A stretch of 41,995 nt of DNA from OCS155 cluster bacterium AG-426-D23 (lineage in GTDB: Bacteria > Actinomycetota > Acidimicrobiia > Actinomarinales > Actinomarinaceae), in contig QCNO01000006.1 of the NCBI GenBank assembly GCA_003213165.1, positions 1 through 41,995 of the forward strand, read 5' to 3'. The notes under the pieces were generated by a model. It saw only the letters and a list, made by a program, of their open reading frames with translations. It was not told the origin of the DNA and did no database searches. This document shows positions 32,195-38,160 of this stretch, one piece after another. Within the stretch, counting starts at the first letter, position 1. The number at the start of each line of letters is the position of its first letter. Made by a program: the position numbers and the translations under genes.

Positions 32195-33293
32195 CTTCTA
32201 TAAAATCAATTACCCTACTCATCCTGTATTCAAGTGTTAATACAGAGATGTCTATTTTTTCAGTATTGTCATAAGCTTTAGATGCAGCCTCAAGAGCTTC
32301 CAGAAAACTTTGCTTATCCTTCAAATCGAAATAATTTATTTCATTTTGAAAAGGAAGTTCTTTATGAGCAAGTGAATTTGTAGCAATGACTTTCATTCCT
32401 GAACCAAGATATTCATAATACTTTACTGGTGAAGTGTGTCTTTGTGCATGAATGCTATCAACATTTGTCAAAATTCCAATATGTGACACACTAAGTATTT
32501 TAGATAACTCAGACCTTTTAGTGTGTCCATGAATGTAGACGGAATCTTCTTTAAACTGTTTTTTTAAATTGTTTGCAATTTCATCTGGACCACCAAAAAT
32601 ATGTAATTCAAAAATATCACTAAATCTAGACTCTAGAAAATATTCAATAATTTCATAAACACCTCGATTTTTTCCAAATCGCTGCAAATTTCCTGAATAA
32701 ATTATTTTCATTTTTTCATTTTTTTCTGGATTATGATAAAAAATGTCTTCATCATATCCATTTTGTAATACAATTACATTGCTACTTTCTTTTAGATCTA
32801 AGTCTTCTTTGATGTACTTATTAATACAAATAATTTTCGAATTGTTAGAAGTCATGGATTTTGATACTAGTTTTTTTCGAATGTTTGTTAGATCGTGGCA
32901 TTCATAGATAACTCTTATATTTTTTCGCGACAAAAAATAAAAGACCCAATCAGAAAGAGTAAAAATGATACTTGTTTCATTTTTTTTTATTTTTCTAGTT
33001 ACATAATATGCCCATAAAATATGACTGATAATATACATATATTTTTCAAAAATTTTTACTCTTCCAAATGGTAGGTAATGTTTTGTTGGATTTATGTCAA
33101 AATCTAAGTGCATCTCATAAAAATCTTGAAGTTCAGATATGCTTGTTGTGGCATTTTTTTCCCTAAGAGGAAAAATTAAGTTGACTTTAAAATTATTTTT
33201 TACGAATTGCTTAATAGTTGAAAAAGTGCATATACCAAAGGCAAAGGTATTGTAGCTAGGTATTCCCTGATATGTTATATATGTAATATTCAT
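32160..33293 (-). CDS. Family 4 glycosyltransferase, stop codon antisense to tRNA-Arg
   Basis: 377 residues, GT-B fold: an N-terminal ITYITYQGIPSY, ECHDLTNIRKKL, ICINKYIKEDL, VLQNGYDEDIF at the domain junction, IIYSGNLQRFGKNRG, ELHIFGGPDE, and SPVKYYEYLGSGMKVIAT with the donor-binding Glu. The final residues ARPEGLEPSTP are translated from the antisense of tRNA-Arg, so the natural C-terminus is essentially IDFIE plus a tRNA-encoded tail. It converges on the plus-strand GT4, which has a similar domain order but low visible similarity. Function: sugar transfer in surface-glycan synthesis, by context. Confidence 0.75.
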   Translation of the reverse strand: MNITYITYQGIPSYNTFAFGICTFSTIKQFVKNNFKVNLIFPLREKNATTSISELQDFYEMHLDFDINPTKHYLPFGRVKIFEKYMYIISHILWAYYVTRKIKKNETSIIFTLSDWVFYFLSRKNIRVIYECHDLTNIRKKLVSKSMTSNNSKIICINKYIKEDLDLKESSNVIVLQNGYDEDIFYHNPEKNEKMKIIYSGNLQRFGKNRGVYEIIEYFLESRFSDIFELHIFGGPDEIANNLKKQFKEDSVYIHGHTKRSELSKILSVSHIGILTNVDSIHAQRHTSPVKYYEYLGSGMKVIATNSLAHKELPFQNEINYFDLKDKQSFLEALEAASKAYDNTEKIDISVLTLEYRMSRVIDFIEARPEGLEPSTP

Positions 33294-33342
33294 TTATTTC
33301 TAATTCAATATTACCTTTAAATAAGCCTAAAATTTATAAAAG

Positions 33343-34185
33343 ATGAAAGCAGACCCAGGATACTTTGGCCCAAACTCCATGATGTGGAAAGTGAATAAAG
33401 AAATCACTGTTTTGTTTGGTGGCGCACGAGCTCTTTTAATGCATGCTGCTCATCCGCTAATTGCAGCAGGTGCTCGGCAAACTTCGTTCTACCAAAGAGA
33501 TCCATGGAAAAGGTTGATAAGAACATTGTCATTACAAAACTCTGTAACTTTTGGAACAAAAGAAGAAGCAGATGATAGCGCACATAGAATCAACAAATTA
33601 CATGAAGTCATCAAGGGGACTGATGAAATCACCGGTGATGTATATGATGCCTTAGACCACGAACAGTTACTTTGGGTTCACGCTTGTTTACAAATTTCTT
33701 CAATTTACTTTTATGAAAAAACTGTAAAAAAACTAACACAAGAAGAAAAAAATCAGTATCACAGAGAAAATATGCTCGCAGCAGACTTGGTTTTAATAAA
33801 CATAAAAGATATGCCTCAAACACACGAAGAGTTAAAACAGTGGGTTATTAAAAAATCTCAAACAAAAGATTATTTAATTGTTACAGATGTTGCTAAAGAC
33901 GTACAAGATATCATTGCTGGTGGACCTGTCCCAACACATATAAAACCAATATGGCCATTTATTGCTTTTACAGCATTCAATACATTACCAAAAGAATTTA
34001 AAGAACTTTATGGAGTGAGTGAATCAAAAGTCAAAGATTTAATTTTAAGCTTTAATCTTAATTTTTTGAAATATACAAGACCTTTTCTTCCACCTTTTTT
34101 TAGATTAATCCCACCAGCACGATGGGCTCGTCAACGTATTAAATCAAACCCTGATTTATTATTTAAAGATAAAACAAAGTTTTAA
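33343..34185 (+). CDS. MpaB/DUF2236-family oxygenase-like protein
   Basis: 280 residues, all-helical. It shows the family pattern of an N-terminal GPNSMMWKVNKEITVLFGGARALLM, where GGARALLMHAAHPL matches the conserved G-R-A-L-L-Q-x-A-HP block of DUF2236, and LDHEQLLWVHACL, matching the D-x-L-x-W-V-H-A heme-region motif. MpaB proteins are predicted heme-dependent oxygenases, and the family is especially common in actinobacteria. Length is typical. It starts on ATG after a 49-bp spacer and is followed closely by a small helical protein. Substrate unknown. Confidence 0.85.
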   Translation: MKADPGYFGPNSMMWKVNKEITVLFGGARALLMHAAHPLIAAGARQTSFYQRDPWKRLIRTLSLQNSVTFGTKEEADDSAHRINKLHEVIKGTDEITGDVYDALDHEQLLWVHACLQISSIYFYEKTVKKLTQEEKNQYHRENMLAADLVLINIKDMPQTHEELKQWVIKKSQTKDYLIVTDVAKDVQDIIAGGPVPTHIKPIWPFIAFTAFNTLPKEFKELYGVSESKVKDLILSFNLNFLKYTRPFLPPFFRLIPPARWARQRIKSNPDLLFKDKTKF

Positions 34186-34205
34186 GCCTAATATATTATT
34201 AACTT

Positions 34206-34520
34206 GTGGAAAACTCAAAAAACTCTTGGGATGACATATCTGATGATATATCTGACGTAACAAAAAAAATTAAGGATAAAGTATCACAGGAGAATTTAGT
34301 TGATGATTTAAAAGATTCATTTAAATCAACAATAGATACAAGTGCCGAAATTTTAAAAAACCTCATAAAAGCAATTGATGAAACAGTTAAAGATGACGAA
34401 ATAAAGTCAGAATCAAAAGAGGTTGTGAGCAAAATAACAAATGAATTAAATGAAGTTATTGATAATACTAAATCTAAAATCTCCAACATCATTAACAACC
34501 AAATAACTGAAGAAGAGTAG
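34206..34520 (+). CDS. Small acidic helical protein of unknown function
   Basis: 104 residues, nearly all charged or Ser/Thr/Ile in heptad-like spacing (ISDDISDVTKKIKDKV, LVDDLKDSFKSTID, EVVSKITNELNEVIDN), predicting one or more long amphipathic helices or a coiled coil. No cysteine, membrane segment or signal. It starts on GTG, 20 bp after the MpaB-like gene and probably in its operon, and ends 52 bp before tRNA-Lys. Similar low-complexity helical proteins are often stress- or envelope-related, but no family is recognised. Confidence 0.6.
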   Translation: MENSKNSWDDISDDISDVTKKIKDKVSQENLVDDLKDSFKSTIDTSAEILKNLIKAIDETVKDDEIKSESKEVVSKITNELNEVIDNTKSKISNIINNQITEEE

Positions 34521-34572
34521 CTTTATAAAATATTATTTAGAATCTAGTGTATTATTTATTAGACGAAAGACA

Positions 34573-34645
34573 GGGTCGGTAGCTCAATCGGCAGAGCAGG
34601 AGCCTTTTAAGCTCAAGGTCGTGGGTTCGATTCCCACCCGACCCA
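34573..34645 (+). tRNA. tRNA-Lys(UUU)
   Basis: Acceptor GGGTCGG/CCGACCC, D arm GCTC/GAGC, anticodon loop CTTTTAA (TTT) on stem GGAGC/GCTCA with a G-A opposition at its base, T arm GTGGG/CCCAC with loop TTCGATT, discriminator A. It ends 9 bp before the GtrA-like gene. Confidence 0.93.
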
Positions 34646-34654
34646 CAAAAAAAT

Positions 34655-35014
34655 ATGTTTATCAAATCACTTAAAATAACATTTGTTTCAGGTTTCAATT
34701 TTTTATCGAAAAACTTATTAGTTTTTGTTATTTTTGATTTGTTTGATAATAGTAATGAATATTTATATATTCCAATTTTGATTTACATATATTTACAAAG
34801 CTATATTTTGCATTTGAAATTTACATTAAAAAGAAAAATTGGTGTTGAGTCATTTGCTTTATTTTTAAAATTAAATCTTATTTTATTTTTGCTTGATTAT
34901 TTTATTTTTGCTTTAATAAATCAATTCTTTCCATATGTAGTTCTGTCCACAATTTTTATAAGTATCATTATTCATTTATTTAGAATTATTTTGTTTTCAA
35001 AGGAAATGGAGTGA
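34655..35014 (+). CDS. GtrA-like membrane protein
   Basis: 119 residues with four hydrophobic segments: SGFNFLSKNLLVFVIFDLF, YIPILIYIYLQSYILHLKFTL, LFLKLNLILFLLDYFIF and FPYVVLSTIFISIIIHLFRIIL. The size, topology and the LHLKFTLKRK turn after span 2 (compare N-F-x-x-R-x-x-V-F in GtrA) suggest the GtrA family, which flips polyprenyl-linked sugars. The context of a GT2 and a GT39-like gene in the same operon is the classical GtrA-GtrB-Gtr arrangement. The ATG is only 9 bp from tRNA-Lys, and the end overlaps the next gene by 4 bp. Confidence 0.65.
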   Translation: MFIKSLKITFVSGFNFLSKNLLVFVIFDLFDNSNEYLYIPILIYIYLQSYILHLKFTLKRKIGVESFALFLKLNLILFLLDYFIFALINQFFPYVVLSTIFISIIIHLFRIILFSKEME

Positions 35015-36387
35015 AAAAACTAATACTACTTGTTTTTGTTTCTATATTTCTTCTGTTTCCAAATTACCAAACTGATTTAGATAACATGCCTTATGCAGGC
35101 GATGAAATTCAATACTGGGAAATTGGATATGGAATTTTCAGCTCCGGAGAATACAAAAGAGAAATTATAAATAGTAGTATTGATGAAAATTCCAAATTGG
35201 AACTTGGTTACAGAAGAGGCGAGCTAATTTATCCATTATTGATTGCGACCGTACTTAAAATTAACAACTTTTCAAATGATATCTCTATAGAAAATTGTGA
35301 TTCAATTAATTGTTATGTTTTTGATCAAGAAGTAAGGATGCTGGTATTTGTTTCTTATTTGTTGAAAATATCAATTGTTGTGGTGACGTTTAAAAATTTA
35401 ATACAACGGTTTTCATCACCATTCAGTTTTATATTATCTCTCACATTACTACTTATGCTTCCTAACGAATACAAAGACTTGATTACTGTATTCTTATTAA
35501 CTATTGGAATTCATAATTATCACAAACAAAAAAATTGGAGTTTAATTATTTTTTGTATTTTACCTTTAAGCAACGCCGTTTTTCTTTACATTCTACCGTT
35601 TGTCTTTGTGACATATTTATATTTGAAAAAACAAAGTATTAAAAACTTGTCGATTACCATACTAGTTTTGTTGCTTCCATCATTATTGTGGATGACCAGA
35701 AATTATTTAAATTTTAACGAATTTTCTTTAACTGGAAGAGCAGCGGAGGTTCTTTCAATTAGAGCTGAATACAGTACAAACAATTTTGAACAAATACGTG
35801 CCGGCTATATATTCTACACACCCTCTAAGCCTTTCATTTTTGGTGCAATACAAGGAAATTTCTGGAATTATGTTGCGACTTCTGGATCAGATATAGTTTA
35901 TGATAGGTCAAACCCAATTTCCTCATACAAAAAGGCAAAAAATTTAACGGGTGTTGTAGGTAGTAAATTAGAGAAACAAAGTTTTGAATCTAAGACATAT
36001 ATTGAACAACAAAAAATCTTAAACACTGTTTCTATTGATTTAATCAGAGAAAACATTACTCAACACTTCTTACTAAGTACGGTGTTTGGATATAGGGGAA
36101 TGTTTCCAGCAATAAATTTTGATTTCACTGAGTTTTACTCTGTTCCTGAATGGATAACTCAATTCGTCAAAGAAATATTTTCATTATTAAGATTATTTTT
36201 TATACCTTACGGATTAATTAAATCTTTAATAAATTTTTACAATAAGAAAGTCTCTTTTTCTTCTATATTATTGATTATTCTTTGGGGATTTTTTGCTTTT
36301 TTCACTCACTTCATTCCCAGATACGCAACGTATTTATTAATTCCAGCAGTACTTTTTATAGCTAATATTGATAAAGAGGAAGCATGA
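35011..36387 (+). CDS. GT39-like polytopic membrane glycosyltransferase
   Basis: 458 residues, about ten spans. The first large loop begins DLDNMPYAGDEIQYWEIGYGIF, with the adjacent acidic residues (GDE) expected of GT39 enzymes, then GYRRGELIYPLLIATVL. A second long loop (residues about 235-360) is polar. WMTRNYLNF matches the R-N-x-x-x-F motif common in these proteins. GTG start in a GTGA overlap with the GtrA-like gene, and an ATGA overlap with the GT2 gene after it, so the three likely form one sugar-transfer machine: GT2 charges polyprenyl phosphate, the GtrA-like protein flips it, and this enzyme transfers the sugar. Confidence 0.7.
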   Translation: MKKLILLVFVSIFLLFPNYQTDLDNMPYAGDEIQYWEIGYGIFSSGEYKREIINSSIDENSKLELGYRRGELIYPLLIATVLKINNFSNDISIENCDSINCYVFDQEVRMLVFVSYLLKISIVVVTFKNLIQRFSSPFSFILSLTLLLMLPNEYKDLITVFLLTIGIHNYHKQKNWSLIIFCILPLSNAVFLYILPFVFVTYLYLKKQSIKNLSITILVLLLPSLLWMTRNYLNFNEFSLTGRAAEVLSIRAEYSTNNFEQIRAGYIFYTPSKPFIFGAIQGNFWNYVATSGSDIVYDRSNPISSYKKAKNLTGVVGSKLEKQSFESKTYIEQQKILNTVSIDLIRENITQHFLLSTVFGYRGMFPAINFDFTEFYSVPEWITQFVKEIFSLLRLFFIPYGLIKSLINFYNKKVSFSSILLIILWGFFAFFTHFIPRYATYLLIPAVLFIANIDKEEA

Positions 36388-37277
36388 AAAAGACTGCAAT
36401 AATAATACCTGTATATAATGAAGAAGAAAACTTACCAATTCTATTTGAAAATATTGAAAAGATTAATCGTCCTGAGTTCACATTTATATTTGTAAATGAT
36501 GGATCAAATGATAATTCTCTAAAAACCCTTAAGACAGCTGAATTTGATAATTACTTAATAAATCATAAAAAAAACTTGGGCTTAGCTAGTGCTGTAAAAA
36601 GTGGTATTGATACAGCAAAAAAACTAGATATTGATTATGTCGTAAAAGTTGATGCGGATATCCAACACAACCTTGAAGAAATTGATCTGCTTTTAAGTGA
36701 GATTAATGAGGAAGTTGATTTTGTGTATGGTGATAGGTTTAATGGAAAAATAAATTACAAAATGGAGTTTATAAGAAAAATAGGTAACAAATTTTTTAGT
36801 TTGCTTACAAAAAAGTTGACAAAATACGAAATAACAGATTCACAACCTGGATTTATTGCAATGAAAGTTGAACTAGCAAAAAAACTTAGAATGTTGGGTA
36901 ATTATAATTACACTCAACAAGTATTAATTGAGGCTTCTATCTTGGGTTTCAAATTTAAACAAGTGCCCATTACTTTTAACAAAAGAATTCATGGAAGCAG
37001 TTTTGTTAGTTTAAAGTATCCATTTAAGGTATTTTGGCAGATTTTCATAATTTACTCCTCATTAAAACCACTCTCTACATTTGGTAAATTGGGCAGTTTA
37101 CTCATGTTTATCTCAATTCTTATAAGTTCATATCAAATTTATCTTTTTAACGCGGGTATAAATGAAAAATTCATTCAAAACGATGATTTGGTTAGTCTTT
37201 TATTTCTGTTTGGTATTCAAACAATCTTTGTTGGAATATTAGGAAATCTAATAAACAATTTATCGAATAAAGATTAA
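36384..37277 (+). CDS. Family 2 glycosyltransferase (GtrB/DPM1-like) with C-terminal membrane spans
   Basis: 297 residues: AIIIPVYNEEENLPILFENI, FVNDGSNDNSL, LGLASAVKSGID, VVKVDADIQHN (DxD as DAD), then IRKIGNKFFSLLTKKL and RIHGSSFVS, all standard for GT2 polyprenyl-phosphate sugar synthases. Two hydrophobic helices near the C-terminus (FGKLGSLLMFISILISSYQI and LVSLLFLFGIQTIFVGILG) anchor it in the membrane. Last gene of the GtrA / GT39 / GT2 operon, followed by tRNA-Asp after 22 bp. The sugar is unknown. Confidence 0.88.
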   Translation: MKKTAIIIPVYNEEENLPILFENIEKINRPEFTFIFVNDGSNDNSLKTLKTAEFDNYLINHKKNLGLASAVKSGIDTAKKLDIDYVVKVDADIQHNLEEIDLLLSEINEEVDFVYGDRFNGKINYKMEFIRKIGNKFFSLLTKKLTKYEITDSQPGFIAMKVELAKKLRMLGNYNYTQQVLIEASILGFKFKQVPITFNKRIHGSSFVSLKYPFKVFWQIFIIYSSLKPLSTFGKLGSLLMFISILISSYQIYLFNAGINEKFIQNDDLVSLLFLFGIQTIFVGILGNLINNLSNKD

Positions 37278-37299
37278 AGTTAAGTAGTATAAGTTTTTC

Positions 37300-37374
37300 G
37301 GGGGCGTGGTGAAGTCTGGAGTTCACGCCTGCCTGTCACGCAGGAGGTCGCGGGTTCGAATCCCGTCGTCCCCG
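37300..37374 (+). tRNA. tRNA-Asp(GUC)
   Basis: Acceptor GGGGGCG/CGTCCCC with one G-T pair, D arm GTGA/TCAC, anticodon stem CCTGC/GCAGG with loop CTGTCAC (GTC), T arm GCGGG/CCCGT with loop TTCGAAT, discriminator G. It is six bases upstream of tRNA-Phe, probably co-transcribed. Confidence 0.95.
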
Positions 37375-37380
37375 CAATTA

Positions 37381-37453
37381 GGCCAGATAGCTCAGTCGGT
37401 AGAGCACTTGTCTGAAAAACAAGGGGTCGGCAGTTCGATTCTGCCTCTGGCCA
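37381..37453 (+). tRNA. tRNA-Phe(GAA)
   Basis: Acceptor GGCCAGA/TCTGGCC, D arm GCTC/GAGC, anticodon stem CTTGT/ACAAG with loop CTGAAAA (GAA), T arm GGCAG/CTGCC with loop TTCGATT, discriminator A. Its 3' part is duplicated 620 bp downstream. Confidence 0.97.
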
Positions 37454-37455
37454 CA
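37409..37455 (+). repeat. att-like repeat copy 1 (inside tRNA-Phe)
   Basis: A 47-bp segment from the anticodon stem (TGTCTG) to two bases past the discriminator, identical to 38074-38120. Confidence 0.95.
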
Positions 37456-37481
37456 AGGTTTTTAAACAAATTAAAGACTTT

Positions 37482-37504
37482 TGTCACAAAAACTGTCACA
37501 AAAC
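37482..37504 (+). repeat. Left paired repeats of the tRNA-Phe element
   Basis: TGTCACAAAAAC (37482-37493) followed directly by TGTCACAAAAC (37494-37504), about 29 bp after the tRNA end. The same unit recurs at 37940. Interpreted as arm-type recombinase sites. Confidence 0.88.
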
Positions 37505-37551
37505 TTCTCGACAGACACTTGTAATAGCCAATAAAGTAATATATTCAATAT

Positions 37552-37935
37552 ATGAAGAAACACTTTCTGTACTACACAATATTTGGAATCTCATTTTTTT
37601 TATTTGGCTTGGTTCAAAGCTACATTAGACCCAGTTATGTTGGTGGAAACGACCTTGTAATTTATTTTCTTGGAGTAGCTCCTAACTTCTTTCCAGGCAT
37701 CGGCATACCAAGTTTTTTTTATGTAAGCATTCCAGAGGTATTTAAATCTAATTCATCAGTTTACAAAAATAGATTGAAGTGGTCAGTAGTGATTTCTATG
37801 GTTGGCCTAATAGGTAACGAATTCATTGCAAAATACACACCTGGAAGAGGTGTTTTTGATTGGAATGATATACTATGGACTCTTATAGGTGGATCATTGT
37901 TTATTCTGGTTAACAAGTTAGTTGAAAAAGAATAA
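37552..37935 (+). CDS. Small VanZ-like membrane protein, sole cargo
   Basis: 127 residues with about four hydrophobic segments (YYTIFGISFFLFGLV, LVIYFLGVAPNFFPGIGIPSFF, WSVVISMVGLIGNEFI, ILWTLIGGSLFILV). NEFIAKYTPGRGVFDWNDILWTLIGG resembles the E-x-x-x-R-x-x-D-x-x-D-I-x-x-N-x-x-G pattern of VanZ-like membrane proteins, but length and certainty are low. It starts on ATG, 47 bp after the left repeat pair, without a clear ribosome-binding site; its TAA is followed after 4 bases by the right repeat pair. Function unknown; phage-exclusion or envelope roles would suit a mobile single-gene cargo, but that is conjecture. Confidence 0.6.
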   Translation: MKKHFLYYTIFGISFFLFGLVQSYIRPSYVGGNDLVIYFLGVAPNFFPGIGIPSFFYVSIPEVFKSNSSVYKNRLKWSVVISMVGLIGNEFIAKYTPGRGVFDWNDILWTLIGGSLFILVNKLVEKE

Positions 37936-37939
37936 AAAC

Positions 37940-37960
37940 TGTCACAAAACTGTCACATAC
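37940..37960 (+). repeat. Right paired repeats of the tRNA-Phe element
   Basis: TGTCACAAAAC (37940-37950) followed by TGTCACATAC (37951-37960), the same orientation as the left pair. It starts 4 bases after the cargo stop codon and 134 bp before the tRNA copy. Confidence 0.88.
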
Positions 37961-37987
37961 TCACAAAAGAAGTCTCTATTATTTACT

Positions 37988-38021
37988 GCTCATTGCGTTT
38001 TAGAGCCTCTCACAAATGAGC
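37988..38021. repeat. 7-bp inverted repeat in the right end of the tRNA-Phe element
   Basis: GCTCATT (37988-37994) and AATGAGC (38015-38021) with a 20-base spacer lie between the right repeat pair and the tRNA copy. It could be an accessory-protein site in an attachment region or a weak hairpin. The remaining bases to 38073 show no other clear signal. Confidence 0.4.
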
Positions 38022-38073
38022 GATAATTCACAACGAATAAGTTAAAATGATGAAAGGACAAATGGTTTGCCTC

Positions 38074-38120
38074 TGTCTGAAAAACAAGGGGTCGGCAGTT
38101 CGATTCTGCCTCTGGCCACA
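38074..38120 (+). repeat. att-like repeat copy 2 (tRNA-Phe 3' part)
   Basis: An exact 47-bp copy of 37409-37455 without the 5' half of the tRNA; not a functional tRNA. Interpreted as the distal attachment junction. Confidence 0.95.
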
Positions 38121-38160
38121 TTTATAAATACTTGGTACAATTCATTAAATTAAAAAACAA

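Larger units (their letters stand above)
37454..38120 (+). mobile_element. Minimal integrative element at tRNA-Phe
   Basis: A 667-bp interval between intact tRNA-Phe and an exact copy of its 3' 47 bp. It holds one small membrane-protein gene, framed on both sides by paired TGTCACA-type direct repeats, and no recombinase. Its left end starts ACAAGGTTTTT, close to the ACAAGGGTTTTT at the left ends of the tRNA-Val elements. Mobility is inferred from this architecture. Confidence 0.72.

Noticed and set aside
34645-37299. GtrA operon as a third tRNA-targeted element (at tRNA-Lys)
   Set aside because: No duplicate of the tRNA-Lys 3' end and no paired short repeats are visible at its far end.
37306-37524. 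72-codon frame across tRNA-Asp and tRNA-Phe
   Set aside because: It is a translation of the two tRNA genes and gives peptides such as RVRIPSSP and QSVEHLSEKQGVGSS that are well-known false products of tRNA sequence.
38074-38120. Second tRNA-Phe gene
   Set aside because: As above: only the anticodon-to-3' portion is present.
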